Positions 1 through 13,339 of a stretch of DNA of 64,000 bases are shown piece by piece (the first letter of the stretch is position 1; each line of letters begins with the position of its first letter). The notes beneath the pieces are model-generated. The model made no database searches and was not told where the DNA came from. It saw nothing but the letters and a program-made list of their open reading frames with translations. Source of the DNA: Paralithodes platypus (taxonomy: Eukaryota; Arthropoda; Malacostraca; Decapoda; Lithodidae); the NCBI GenBank assembly GCA_032716605.1, contig CM064517.1, positions 27,948,416 through 28,012,415 of the forward strand. Direction: 5' to 3'. A program made the translations under genes and the position numbers.

Positions 1-1596
1 CGCCAGCCGGTAACCTGATACGCTTCATCATTGGCTCCACCCTCGCTTATTGTCTTTCCTGCCACCTTTGATTTCCTAGTATTTTTTGTTTACTGTAATT
101 GACGTTTTCTCTTCGTATCGTTAGTGTATATTAATTCATTGTATTCTTCAATTGCATTCTGACATACGATACTTTGTATTGATTTATTTGGCTATGTTAT
201 ATATATTGTATACATAACTACATCAGTTTTATTAAAACGAATTATTAGCTCATTGTCAATTTTTATATAACCTATGCCACAAATGTTATCACATGTTAAA
301 TTACTAAAGCAAGAGATAAGATACGGTACCGATGCCTTCGAATTATACCTAGAGAGGAACACACGTTAGAAGAGGATCTGTTCAAAATGCACGAGACAGC
401 TCAATAATTGATATTAAAATGCTTAGATACATTAATATTATTTGTATTAATCTAATATAGCCTATTGCATACATAGTAACTATATTATGTTTAACTGTAG
501 CAACACTGACATACACAAAGTATTAACACAATAGCCTACATATAATAACAATTAAGGTACTAATTTATGCATGGATATGTAAATTTAACTGATTATTAAT
601 TATTCAACCGATATGTTTAAATTACTAGATACAAATATTAACCAATTATTAACCCTGTACCTTAAGTCACAGAGGTAAGCTATATAAAGTTAAGTTTCAA
701 TTTCCAGCCAATAGCTTTCAATTAAGTGACGCCTTTATGATCCGAGGGGTCATTGTAATTCTCATTGCACTGTCTTTCATTCTCTCTATCGTTCACTTCA
801 CTTCGTTATTCTTCACTTTCAACATTCCTTTTTCTTTATTGTTCGTTCTCTTCGTTGTTTATATCTTCCATTCACTACCTCTCAACCTTTCTTATAGGCT
901 ACATGTCCTTAGCATATCCCCCAAAATCATCGCTGTATTGTCCATCAGTATACCATAGACCGCCGTACTTATCCATACATTAATCCCCCTTCAATAAGAT
1001 CATTGGCGTTTTATTCAGACATCAGACGAGTTTATTCAGCTTAGGATGAATCTCTAGCTTAATATGGAATATAGTACCTTCTTAATTTTACAACACTTAT
1101 CGTCTCCATCCTTCCTTCCCTGTTTATTCCCTTCCTCTACTTCCTCTCCCTTCCTTCTTTTCCCTCCCATCTCATCCAATTTGCGATTCTCTTGTCCCCT
1201 TCTCACTTATTATTAGCCCCTTCTCCTGTGTTTATATTGCTGTCCTCTCCCCTCCCCTTCTTCCCCTCTTTGTTCTTTCTATTCCCTCTCTCTCTCCCTC
1301 TCTTCGCCCTTCTATACTTCCTCTTGGAGATACTATAGTAACAGAGATCGGCCAACCTCCGCCATATTGGTGCCACTGGAATCATTAGCCTCTATTTACA
1401 TTCAAATATACCTATACCCATAATATCCCTTTCAGTACCGGTGCCATCCTTTAAACTTTACTCTGTCTACTACTAGACGATTTTATTCAATTTAAAAAGG
1501 GCCTACAGCAATTAAACAGGCTTCGAACTATCTCGCATAACCCTTTTTACTACCACAGATTCTTCTTAAACTGCACAAAAAAAAACAGTATTTGTT
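1..1596. other. AT-rich DNA, no gene recognised
   Basis: AT-rich, with no ORF longer than about 75 codons that resembles a known family. A pyrimidine-rich stretch occupies about 1100-1320. No tRNA, promoter or transposon end was recognised. Confidence 0.6.
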
Positions 1597-1696
1597 TTTG
1601 TTTTTTCTATGTGATTGAGGGAGGCAAAAGGCATTACTGCCTATAGCGAGTGCCTCCCCCATAGTTGAAAGAGTGACAGGGCCAAAATCAAGGGTA
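1597..1696 (-). mobile_element. LINE 3' end fragment (family A)
   Basis: About 100 bases match the 3' end of the LINE at 12555-13334: minus-strand sequence ending TTGCCTCCCTCAATCACAT followed by A-rich DNA. Only the 3' UTR remains, as expected for 5'-truncated retroposition. Confidence 0.8.
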
Positions 1697-3929
1697 TATA
1701 AGTATATACTTTATAAGTATATACTTATAAAGTTAAAATAAAATCAATAAGACGTCGCCGGTACAGTAGAGGTTAAACCATTTAGCAATACCGATACCGG
1801 GCATAGGCTACAGTTAGATATTGGATTTAAATTCTACATGATCATAAATAAAATACCCCCCCCCCCCTGTCTACAACACCATAATGTCACCCAATGAAGA
1901 AGATGGACCGCTCTCTCTGTATCCAGGCTCTCTCCACTTCCCCTCATAGCGGCCTTCCCCTCATTTCTGTCATTCCTTTTCATATGCCGGGTTCATTTAA
2001 TTACGTCCACCCCTGATTACCCGTGCTCGCCTTCCCTGTCATCTTCGCTCACATCTGGCTCGTGTTTTCCTAATTTTAGACGGCTGGAACATTGTCTTTT
2101 GGCCGTTCTTCTGTCGTGTGTTTTATACGTACCGGTACTCTGTTGTTGGTTGTTGGTTTCTTGCTCTCGGTTGTCGTCATTTTAGATGGTTGTATTAATG
2201 TAACTTTCTTTTCTGCCTTTTTTTCGTTTTTTGTATCTACGCTTATCTTCTTTCTCTGATTTTTGATAGCAGTCGAATGATGAAAAATATATGTTATGGC
2301 TAGCGTATTTATTGCGTTTTTTTATTTTAGTTATGATTACGAACCTAGTGACAGGAGTAAGAGCAATGTTCGGTATTTGGTAAAGTTTTAAACAGCTACC
2401 AGTATACTTTTAAATATTATTGGACATACAATGCGCAGACTATGGAATGTAATCTTAATTGTAGGTTAAGCCTATCCTGAATATGGAATATACAACTAAA
2501 TATTAAAGCGACTTGTAAAAAACAAGTTCCCTCTGTAGATCAAATGGGTTATGATTGGAAGAGTGTGTCACCTAATATGGTGAATCATTAAATGAGACAA
2601 AAAGACCTATGCAAGGAAACTAATTCGCTTTACATAGAATACATTACTATATTACTTAGATAAGGAACCCTGATAATTTGTCTCGCTGACTAATTCCAGT
2701 TATTCACCTCCCAACTAACTTCCGCTGAACTTGAGAAGTCTGTGAATAATGTCAAAATTGAAATTAATCAAGATTTTCATAAGTTAGGAAGGTAATTTTC
2801 TGAAAGGTGGACTAAATGTAAACATTTATTTATAATAAGTAAATCAAATTATCGCTGCCTAATGTTAAGGCATGGACGGATTAATTATAGCTTTTCTGCT
2901 ATACCTGTGGAGGAAATAGAAACTTTTAACTACTACTACCGTCATGATAAAACAATAAATTAATATCAATTGTAGTAGTAGAAGTTAATAGTAAATGAAA
3001 CGGTCGTTCGAGTTGGTCTACGCAGTAGAATGCATTGCTAAAGCATGTGAAGTACTCCGGAATAATAATCATTCATACCAGCAACTAATTTTGAAAGTGA
3101 AAACATTTATCAGTATTATTCTGATAAGTTTGCATGAAAAGGAAAATTAGGCCTATATGGGTTATGAGATACGTGTTTATGTTTTATTTGATTTTATTTG
3201 TTTGTTTTTTATGATCAATAACAATCATTTGAATGAGCTATACAATATCTTACCTTAGAGGTGTTTGGAATGGGTATTGACCTCCCCCCACCCCCCCTCC
3301 CTAGATTCGATGTTACATAAAAATATACTAATAAATCTATGGATTAAGCTGCAGGTCACATACATTTGAAAACACTCCAACACAAAAGCTATTGCGTTAG
3401 AATGTGTAAATATTATAGAGTTTGCTGGAAGATAAACCCAATTGAGAAAAAGTAAACACATGCACAAACACACACGACATATAAAACAACCCCAAACCCA
3501 CGACCATAACTTACAACTACCGTACAGTACCTCCCCGACAACCTCTACAGCTGTGCTAAAACTTGTCGCTAATTCTCACCGTCCTCTCTATTTTCGCTGT
3601 TCCCTCCCCAGGTATCAATTACACCTTCCCAATCTCCCTCATTACTTGTCATTACGGCTCTATTAGCGCAGATTAGTTGCCGGATTATTTGTTTTTTACT
3701 TCTCTCTTTCCCCCTCTCGTTCCCTGCGTTTATCAGTTTCGCCCATCGCCCCTGTCTTTCATTGGTTTCCTGTTCGGTTTCCAGGGTTGCTTTGAGGTTG
3801 CTTCGCCCACGTGTCATTTCGTTCACTCTTGCGATGCTTTACCCACAATTTGGTTAGGCTAGGATAGGCCAGGTTAGGTTAGGCTAGGTTGGATTATATT
3901 TGATTTATTTTCCACACTGGCTATGGTTA
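1697..3929. other. AT-rich DNA, no gene recognised
   Basis: No coding region, RNA gene or repeat family member was recognised. Oligo-C runs occur at about 1855-1868 and 3280-3300. An open minus-strand frame of 85 codons (3569-3826) shows no recognisable motif and is probably chance. Confidence 0.5.
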
Positions 3930-4161
3930 TTAACCCTCTCCGACATATGACGCGATTTTGAGCCTTTAGGGATACTTTAAAGCCTTCGTTACCATCAGGG
4001 GTATTTAGAAACCTTTAGTTTAGTTACTTCAACCTCTGCAGTTGTATTTGAGTTAGCTGTGGGCAGAAAACTAATTTTGGAGAGGTAATTATAAGAGTGA
4101 GAACTCTATTTCTCATTGCTAATCTGGCAACCTCTGCGTCATATGTGCGTGAAAGGGTTAA
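3930..4161 (+). mobile_element. MITE A, TTAA-flanked (copy 1)
   Basis: The sequence is flanked by TTAA at 3930-3933 and 4158-4161. The ends are inverted repeats of about 22 bases: CCCTCTCCGACATATGACGC at the left and the complement of CCCTTTCACGCACATATGAC at the right. The 224-bp body has no ORF. A second full copy is inverted at 23798-24041 and a third is split at about 53600-54392. TTAA duplication with CCC-starting ends is the signature of piggyBac-like elements. Confidence 0.85.
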
Positions 4162-4659
4162 GGTGACGAATACCAGGATTTCACACTAGTTACAGCACTC
4201 AGAAGTCAATACCATCACTTTATAGGTTGTGATAAATCTCTTAATCGACTGGGAGGACTAAGACTAGAACAGAGTAAACGATTACAGTTTATAAGGTTAT
4301 ATTTACTAAAATTACTAGGTTTGAAGATAGTGAGCAAGCAGGTATATATTGACTTAATGATATACTGGATTGTATGGGTGATTACATACAAAGATTACAT
4401 AGCCTACAAGGTCAAATGGCAATGAATCAGTTCTTAACACCTATGCAAATACACAAATAGTAGAACCTGTAGAGGATAATACTAACTTATGTGTGTGTGT
4501 GTGGATGGGGTGGGGGGGGGGGGGAATGTTATAAGTATAAGCTGAACTTTGTATGGTGTTGTACAAAGGCTTCAAACGGTAATCATATATACTTATAACA
4601 TACATACCATACATACATATATACACACACACCATATATATATATATACGGTATATATA

Positions 4660-4664
4660 TACCG

Positions 4665-4757
<93 letters not shown>
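4660..4757. repeat. (TA)n microsatellite
   Basis: Nearly pure TA dinucleotide run of about 98 bases, followed by a short TG run at 4762-4782. The long IYIYIY frames read through it are translations of the repeat. Confidence 0.97.
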
Positions 4758-4763
<6 letters not shown>

Positions 4764-5326
4764 GTGTGTGTGTGTGTGTGTGTATGTACCGGTATATATT
4801 ATATATGTATTCACATATTTATTTATTTATGCTAGGATGCGACACATGATAGGACGTAGCCTACTACCATACCCACTAAATATGTCCACCTTGGCTGGGA
4901 TCGAACTCAGGTAGGACTACTCACTTTACCTCAAATATATTATACTCGATTAATATTACACGATAACCTCCTCTTGTCGGTGCCGACTCATTCACTCAAT
5001 TGACCGATTATATGACTCACTCATACAGTCAGTATTTTCACCAGTTCACTCTTTTCATACTATTCACATTCACTCTTTTCACTTTATCTTCATATACTCT
5101 TTACAATTGACAATACTAATTATTTTCACATTATTTTCGCTCTATGCCTAATCATATTCTCATTCTCTCTCATTCTCTCTCTCTCAGCCAGCACGCCAGG
5201 TCTCAAGAATGTCATTAGCAGCAAGGCCACCCCGACAACGTATTACCGCCAAATCAGTGTTGACAAGAGAAATGTGATCCCAAGGACGCGTCAGCATGGA
5301 GGGGACGAGGACAAGCAATAGCACAC

Positions 5327-5327
5327 G

Positions 5328-5373
<46 letters not shown>
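5327..5373. repeat. (CA)n microsatellite
   Basis: CG/CA alternation turning into a pure CA run; further CA-rich patches follow at about 5486-5504 and 5531-5550. Confidence 0.95.
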
Positions 5374-5374
<1 letters not shown>

Positions 5375-5631
5375 CACGTGTATTTATACTAATATCCAGA
5401 ACTCAAACACGCGCAAATGCTGTGATTACACTGTATAAGCAAATAATAGAAAAAAAGACCTCCACACAGGTACACAAAGACCTCCACACACACACACACA
5501 CACACAGGTACACAAAGACCTCCCCCCCCCCCACACACACACACACACACGTACACAAAGCAAACAGCAACATATACATTTTCAGAGAGACCACCAGATG
5601 CACATACACCAGCACAAAGAACGAGTAGCCT

Positions 5632-6533
5632 ACACACATTGATACCTACATGCACCAGGACACCCACACGTCACACACTTAGGCCTACATACGGGCAACT
5701 ACAGTACACACCTACACACATTGATACCTACATGCACCAGGACACCCACACGTCACACACTTAGGCCTACATACGGGCAACTACAGTACACACCTACACA
5801 TTGATACCTACATGCACCAGGAGCCACACGTCACACACTTAGGCCTACATACTGGGCAACTACAGTACACACCTACACACATTGATACCTACATGCACCA
5901 GGACACCCATATCGTCCTTACACACTTAGGCCTACATACGGGCAACTACAGTACACACCTACACACATTGATACCTACATGCACCAGGACACCCACACGT
6001 CACACACTTAGGCCTACATACGGGCAACTACAGTACACACCTACACACACATTGATACCTACATGCACCAGGACACCCACACGTCACACACTTAGGCCTA
6101 CATACGGGCAACTACAGTACACACCTACACACATTGATACCTACATGCACCAGGACACCCACACGTCACACACTTAGGCCTACATACGGGCAACTACAGT
6201 ACACACCTACACACATTGATACCTACATGCACACCCACACGTCACACACTTAGGCCTACATACGGGCAACTACAGTACACACCTACACACATTGATACCT
6301 ACATGCACCAGGACACCCACACGTCACACACTTAGGCCTACATACGGGCAACTACAGTACACACCTACACACATTGATACCAACATGCACCAGGACACCC
6401 ACACGTCACACACTTAGGCTTACATACGGGCAACTACAGTACACACCTACACACATTGATACCTACATGCACCAGGACACCCACACGTCACACACTTAGG
6501 CACATACGGGCAACTACAGTACACACCTACACA
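5632..6533. repeat. 82-bp minisatellite, 11 units
   Basis: Tandem array with unit core GATACCTACATGCACCAGG, then CACACGTCACACACTTAGG, then CATACGGGCAACTACAGTAC. The GATACCT word starts at 5641, 5723, 5803, 5884, 5970, 6054, 6136, 6218, 6294, 6376 and 6458, so periods are 76-86 with a mode of 82. The most deviant units (near 5803, 5884 and 6218) carry small indels. The open frame across part of it is a by-product of the repeat. Confidence 0.95.
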
Positions 6534-7073
6534 CGCTCAACTTGAAGGCGTACTGAATAATTGTCAGCGAGTGTACATAAAACAATTATACAAATACGTA
6601 GAATTATCATACCAATACACATTAAAGTAAATTTATAGATAGACAGCCATTAATCCATAAGACTTTACATAAGCGCTGCAATATCACGTAGGCTACCAGT
6701 ACTGTAGACAATACACGAACGCAGTAGGGACGCGCTCACTGCCAGATAGTTTTTTTCCGAATCGTATCATTCATAGCTAGAAAAGGAACACCGCAACCTT
6801 CCATATTTCTCGAAAAGATCCATCAGGAACATTCAAAATTCGAATTTAAAATTATAAACTAGGATATGTTAGTCCCGATGGGCAAAATGTAAGTTTGCAT
6901 TGTTTAATCAGTACCTGTGCCTCGTTGCAAGCCATTGATCACATGATTCCCACAAAAAGTTCACAACTGTTGTCTTCCCTATTAGAGAGAGACAAAGACA
7001 CAGGAATACAATATTATCCTAGCCTACATACAAACAAGTTCACATGATAAACGTGCGCGCGCTCACACAGGGG

Positions 7074-7074
<1 letters not shown>
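6534..7074. other. unique AT-rich spacer
   Basis: Between the 82-bp array and the GA array; no gene or repeat recognised. Confidence 0.5.
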
Positions 7075-7269
<195 letters not shown>

Positions 7270-7331
7270 TAACTATTAGGCTACATGTTAACTCATACCG
7301 TGAATAAACAGTTCATGCGTAGCTCTATCCA

Positions 7332-7411
7332 AATTCACACTAATTGGCGTATACAAGGCACGGTATATATCAATTCACACTAATTGGCGTATACAAGGCA
7401 CGGTATATATC
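7332..7411. repeat. two tandem 40-bp units
   Basis: The unit beginning AATTCACACTAATTGGCGTA occurs at 7332 and, identically, at 7372. Identity suggests a recent duplication. Confidence 0.9.
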
Positions 7412-8480
7412 AATTAATATCTCCACGCCAAATGAATAACCAAAATATAAAAGTACCTCCCCAGTAGTGAAATTGGTAGGTTATATATATATACAGTATA
7501 TATATATATATATTATTATGCATATAACAAAGTACATAGCAAATACATCATGACCATGCAATGTGATCTCTGAACACAAGCTGTACAATAAGTGTTTAGT
7601 ACCGGTATGGTAACCTTTAATGTCAAATAAATGTATCTCCCGAACTGAAGAAATGGCCTGTTCCAAATAGGTAGGCCAGAAATCGTGAACTCTAACCTCT
7701 GTAACTCAGAAAGGGCTTGTACAAATGAGCTGCAAATTTCAGTGGGATACCGCCGTATAATATTTAGGCTATAGCTAATTAGAGGATTATGTGGAGCTTA
7801 GGGCCTACTAATCACAAAGCTAATCATGATAATAATTACGCTGATTTTCCGAAGTTATTCCTAAGCTGAATACAACGTTGGTTTGTTTGATTTCAGTTGA
7901 CGGCCAATTGACCAATTACGAGTTTAAAATTGTAAGGAAGTTGGAGCTGTAGATCTCTTCAGCCGAATTATTGGCTAAAATACGGTTGAAAGGCATTTAT
8001 GAACATGAAATCCTACTTCCCATCCATCAGATACCTACCGTACATAAGTAGTGCATTAGTGTATAATATCGATGTTTACAGTTCAACTTCCCCATAGCCT
8101 GAAACTCGCAAGTGGTCTTACTCAGCTACTATGAAGAATGTGTTGTGAAATATATAATTGTTCATAATATAGATTTGGCATTAATATGACTTAAATAATT
8201 ATTAATTTTATATTTGTCCATTAAGAATTGAGAAATCAACTGGTAAGTGATTATATTTACCGTCTGCCAAGTAGCCAGACTAGAATGTTAAATAAAATTA
8301 CACAACCGTAATGAAAGGGTTAACAGAAAAAGTGTAAACATTGAGATGTGGCCTATTCCATGATGATATTATTTTAGAAAGACCTCTTCGCTAGCTAGCT
8401 AAATCAATCTATTTATCTCTTCTTACCACCGGTTGTAGGCCTATTCTATAATGTAGGTTATGCAGTAGGCCTAGAGCCGT
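7412..8480. other. AT-rich DNA with a possible MITE remnant
   Basis: No gene recognised. Around 7640-7770 the text resembles the inside of the CTATAG-ended MITE at 35744-35951 (words such as AACCTCTGTAACTCA), so a decayed relative may be present. Confidence 0.4.
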
Positions 8481-8494
8481 ATGCACATATCCTA

Positions 8495-8960
8495 TATTTA
8501 TTCTCTCCCTGCCTTCCTTTCCATTACCCTCTCCCACATGCCCCCACCCACCCACCCATTCCTCTTACTCTGTACTTCCTCACTCTCCCTTCCTCTTCCT
8601 TCTCCCTCTCTCTCGCTTCCCCCCACCATCGCCCCATTCTCATAGCTTCTCCCTCTCACCCCCCCCCCCTCACATCTTTCCCCTTCGTCATATTCATGTG
8701 CCTCAGTTCCTCCTTCTCCATCTCACTATCCTCCTCCTACCTCTCACTAGCCCCCCCCCCCCAACCTTACTCTCGCTGTCCCCTAAACCTTCTACTTCTG
8801 TCTTCTCTCTCCCTCCCTCCCTCTTCTGGAGAAAGTAGACTAACTCCTAGCTCTCTTCCCCTCCATCTCTCTCCCTCTTCTTTTATCATTCATCCCTCTC
8901 CCTCCTCTCCTCCCTCCCCTTTCCTTTTTCTCTCACCCCCTCCTCCTCCTCCTTGCCGGT
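8495..8960. repeat. pyrimidine-rich tract
   Basis: About 460 bases dominated by C and T on the plus strand with runs of up to ten C. Low complexity; no coding signal beyond a Ser/Pro-rich chance frame. Confidence 0.85.
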
Positions 8961-8969
8961 AGCCTCCTT

Positions 8970-9560
8970 TGTTACCCTAATAAGATGAAGATCCGTTCAT
9001 TTACATATGAAAGGGTGGCTGGGGCTTCCTATTTCACAATGTGTTGCGCGGCGCAGTTGACCGGGAGACAGAGGGTGCTTTGTTGCCAACTCCTTTAAAG
9101 GGAGAATCGAACACCCCATCCACCGGCTTTCCTTCAGGGACTTATAGTTTAGATCACGGTGGATCTGGCTTTGGACGACGATCTCTCTCGTCGGTCAGAT
9201 TTGGGAGGAAACCTTTCACCCTTATCGCTCAGGATCCGCCGAGATTCTTGCATATTTTGCCGAATTATGCGACCTAACGAGCCGTGAGCGAAAAAAGCCG
9301 AAACTCGCGGCGGGCTATAAAGATTAAGAAAAACCCACACAGCTAAGTGAAAAAGGGACTAAACATTGTGGACACTCGGGGCGCCGCTCAACCTGCACCA
9401 AATCAGCTGGCGGGAGACGTGCCCTGTAATCTTCTAATTAAATGTATGAATATAACTTCATTGATGGCAGTGTTCTGGCTTGCTCTACCCGGCCCACATT
9501 GCACTTGCAGATTTGCTCGGCTCTTTTGATGTGGGCCGCCGCCGTGGAGTGCTGTGGTTA
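8970..9560. promoter_or_regulatory. candidate conserved regulatory island
   Basis: About 590 bases of balanced composition and high complexity in otherwise simple, AT-rich DNA, with no repeat family member inside. It contains a palindromic CCTTTAAAGG-like word near 9092, a CTATAAAG TATA-like word near 9315, a CAGCTG E-box near 9405 and a TCTAATTAAAT homeodomain-type core near 9433. No credible protein or RNA gene was found. A promoter, enhancer or old non-coding exon are all possible; this is inference from composition. Confidence 0.3.
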
Positions 9561-9599
9561 GGTGGTGGCTGTTGTTGTTGATGTTGTCTCCCCCCCCCC

Positions 9600-9636
<37 letters not shown>

Positions 9637-9689
9637 TAACCTGTCGGAGACCCCATCACCTGCAGCCTTAAAACCCGATCGCTTTAAAC

Positions 9690-10505
9690 TATACTATATA
9701 AGACCTCGACCACCCGTACCTCTATCTACTGCTGCCTAAGACCCCACTATTAAAGACCACACTAAGACCCCAAAACCTAATACCCTAACCATATATGACC
9801 CCACCACCTATGACTCCACTATTAAAGACCCCACTAGTAAAGACCTCACCACCTATAATCCCACTTCTTAAAATACCATTACCTAAGACCCCACTAGTAA
9901 TGACCCCACCACTTAATACCCCAAACACTAAAGACTCCACCACCTAAGACCTCACCACCTATGATCCCACTTCTTAAAATACCATTACCTAAGACCTCAC
10001 CACTTACGACCCCACTACCTAAGACCCCACCACCAATGACTTCACCACCTATTACCCCACTACCCAAGACCCTACCAATTAAAACCCCATTATCTATGGG
10101 CTCACCAATGAAGACCCCACTTCCAATTACACAACTACCTATGGCCCTACCAATTAAGACCCCACCACCTATAATTCCATCACACTAACCATGACCCCTT
10201 ACCTAAGACCCCATCACTTTTTGTTCTATGTGAATGAGGGAGACAAAAGGCATAACTGCCTGCAGCGAGTGCCTCCCCCAGAGTTGAAAGAGTGACAGGG
10301 CCAAAATCAAGGGACGTTCGAGCTAAAATGCCTGGACACACGGAGTTTGAAGCAATTTAAGTCATAGGAAGAGGGAAAAACTGATTCAAGGAGAGAGTTC
10401 CAGAGCTAAGCAGTTGCATAGAAGAAAGTCTGAGAATAGCGTTTCACCTAAGGCCCCACCATATATGACCCTACCAAGTTAGACCCCACTATCAAAGACC
10501 TAACC
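9690..10505. repeat. degenerate AAGACCCCACCACCT minisatellite, split by a LINE
   Basis: Repeats of a 12-15 base unit like AAGACCCCACTACCT run from about 9730 to 10215 and resume at 10446-10505 (CTAAGGCCCCACC, TAGACCCCACT). The break is filled by a LINE 3' fragment (10222-10445), which therefore inserted into the array. Confidence 0.85.
10222..10445 (-). mobile_element. LINE 3' fragment (family A) inside a minisatellite
   Basis: Same 3' sequence as the LINE at 12555-13334, about 220 bases, minus orientation, covering the 3' UTR and the end of the reverse transcriptase ORF. Both flanks are units of the CCCCAC minisatellite. Confidence 0.85.
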
Positions 10506-10955
10506 TAAAGCAAGATCTAAAAATACACCTCATTATAGCCTACGAACCACATAGGCTACATAGGCTTGCAAATACATGCTTTGTTCATACATGTTAGCTG
10601 TGGACATGTTTTTGTTTTTTGTTTTTTTTTCTATAAAGATAACCAAAATAGAAAATATGGAGTTACTACGGTTCCTGGACAACTCAACCACTTAAACAAA
10701 TAGCTCTCAACCAAATCTGCCAGGACAAAATAAACCAGAGCAAATTTAAACTCCTACCGTACATAACAAAACTGGTAGAGAGATACAGGTTGATATGGAT
10801 TACTTTTATATTTAACCGTTCACCAGTTAGGCCACGACTTTTGAGCATGGCTGTACCGACATGTCAAAACACATTCCTCTTAATGGGATCGGCCGGGACT
10901 TATTAACAAACAGAGCCTGTTATTACGCAGACCTTTTTGGGAAATACCGCCTGGG

Positions 10956-11248
<293 letters not shown>

Positions 11249-11904
11249 TGTGTGGGGGTGAGTGAATGCGTATGTTTGGCACCTAGTTTATGTATGTATG
11301 AGTTTATGTTTTTACCGTGTGTGTGTGTGTGTGTGTGTGTAGAAAAGAAACCATTTACATATATAAACATGAATGATGGAGTGAAGGGGAAGGCCAAGAG
11401 GAAAAGGGTGGAAGTGAAGGCGAACAATTAATTTATTCAACGATCGGCGACCAGCACCGCAATTACGAACAACTTTAAAAAAATACAAAATTAAAGTAAC
11501 CACACGATGGAAAACAAACTAAAACAAAAAATAAAGTATAAACTATCTAGGCTATATGCATACAAAATGTTAACACATCGTAAAACAAATACGGTAACAA
11601 AGTATAGCCTATACGGTAATTTTGGTTTGTTTGTTTTTGTTTTTTTAGCCGACGTTAAATTGCAATGTCCCCATCTTGATTAAGCTACCCACTACCCAGC
11701 TATTACCAACATAATGTAGCGAAATCTTTATGTTGTCATTTATGAACACTTTGCATCAGAGACACATTAGTTTCCTATTTTCACATTATGTATTTAATTA
11801 AGAATAGAAGATATGTTCACCTTGGGCATCACAACTTCACCTTTTCGGCATAGTAGGCTCACTCACTCACTCACTCACTCACACACACACGCATGTGAGG
11901 CTGG

Positions 11905-12205
11905 TGATGTTGGTGACGAATACCATGTATACTGCATATTGTTTATATGTCAATATGGTGATAATGCTAGTTTGAGAAATCAATATATTCCAAGTTACTT
12001 TATACGTAGACCAACTCATTTCAAGTACAAGTTGTTGATGCAAACAAATAATGTTAATGTGCTGAATAAGTTAGCAAATTTTTTTAGAGTTGTGTTTGGT
12101 ATTTTTAGATAAAATTAGTATAATTACTTTGTATTAAGTATTGAGGAGCTGTGCTCCATACTTTTGTTTTAAAAGTCTGAGCCAAATAAATATATTCTAT
12201 TCTAT
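11905..12205 (+). mobile_element. LINE ORF2 C-terminal fragment with (TTCTA)n tail
   Basis: Plus-strand translation contains D-V-G-D-E-Y-H, then R-R-P-T-H-F-K-Y-K-L-L-M-Q-T and V-L-N-K-L-A-N-F-F-R-V-V, the typical end of a jockey-like LINE ORF2 (G-D-E-F-H-Y-L-F block). A TAG and a short 3' UTR follow, ending in TATTCTATTCTATTATATT, a pentanucleotide tail of LINE type. An internal irregularity near C-I-L-F-I-C suggests decay. Confidence 0.7.
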
Positions 12206-12554
12206 TATATTCACAAGTAGAAACAAAAATAAAGAGCGAGAGGGGCACTAAGCATGATGTCAGTGTCGGCGCGGCGATGGTGGTACAGAGGAAGAGAGAG
12301 GGGTGGAAGACAACAGCATTATCATATCAAAGGATCCCTCCAATACACCCTAAATATGACCACCGGGACCCCTCAAATAAAGACCACCCCGTTGACCCTC
12401 CCACCAACATCATCATATCTCGCTCATATGGGCTTGGTTGTGGAATAGGGTTAAAACAGATCCTAGTTTCCACTATTTGGGAATAAGTTTTACTTCAGTA
12501 ACATTAGTTTTGAAACTAACGTACCGGTACCGTACAGTATTATTAGGTTATTTT

Positions 12555-13334
12555 TTTTTTTTTTTTCGATGTGATTGAGGGAGGCAAAAGGCATAACTGC
12601 CTATAGCGAGTGCCTCCCCCATAGTTGAAAGAGTGACAGGGCCAAAATCAAGGGACGTTCGAGCCAAAATGCCTGGACACACGGAGTTTGAAGCAATTTA
12701 AGTCATAGGAGGCGGGAAAAACTTATTCTGGGAGAGAGTTCCAGAGCTCAGCTGTTGAGTAGAAGAAAGTTTGAGAGTAACGTTTCACTCTTGGGTTGGA
12801 GAGTTGCACAGAGTAGGGGTGGGATTGAGTTGCAAGACGGGTACCACGTGCCCTACGTAAAGGAGGTGGTATGCACTGGGATAGCTCTGAGGAACACTGA
12901 TTATTATAGTAGCGATAGAATAGCGAGAGAGATGCAACATTGCGGCGGAGAGAGAGAGAGATTGCAGAGTTGGTGAGTGGACGGGAGTTAATGATACGAA
13001 AGGCCTTCCTTTCAACCTTGTCTAGGAGAGCGGTGTGAGAGGAACCTCCCCACACATGTGAACAATACTCAATACAAGGGCGCACTATGCCCCTGTACAG
13101 AGCAAGAAGCTGTGCAGGGGAAAAGAATCCCCTAAGGCGGTTGAGCACACCCAGCTTCTGGGAGGCTGCCTTAGCAAGACTGGTAATATGGTCCTTCCAA
13201 ATGAGAGCAGAAGAAAAAGAGACACCAAGAATATTGAGAGAAGATGAAGGGTTGATTTTTGTATTGTTGAAGAATAAGGGATAGTCCGCTGGGAGAACCT
13301 GACGGGTAGATAGATGGAGAAATTGGGTACACAC
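12555..13334 (-). mobile_element. LINE ORF2 C-terminal part (family A)
   Basis: The minus strand encodes about 200 residues: I-L-G-V-S-F, A-S-Q-K-L-G-V-L-N-R-L, G-I-V-R-P-C-I-E-Y-C-S-H-V-W-G-G, L-R-R-N-V-A-S-L-S-L-F-Y-R-Y-Y, and L-W-N-S-L-P-E. This is the post-palm region of jockey/CR1-group reverse transcriptases. The ORF is open almost to the end but truncated at its 5' end near 13334. The 3' UTR ends in poly(A) (poly(T) at 12550-12566). Confidence 0.92.
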
Positions 13335-13339
13335 TAATT

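Noticed and set aside
3569..3826. 85-codon charged minus-strand frame
   Set aside because: No motif, no neighbour with the same coding style; likely chance opening in DNA that is pyrimidine-rich on the plus strand.
4549..4914. 121-codon plus-strand frame rich in Ile/Tyr
   Set aside because: It is a translation of the TA and TG microsatellites; both strands give matching repetitive frames.
5812..6177. 121-codon frame with regular His/Thr-rich repeats
   Set aside because: It reads through the 82-bp minisatellite; unit lengths vary and break the frame elsewhere in the array.
5300..6540. CRISPR-like array
   Set aside because: Units are contiguous tandem copies with no unique spacers, and the DNA is eukaryotic.
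9961..10188. 75-codon Pro/Thr-rich frame
   Set aside because: Product of the CCCCAC minisatellite.
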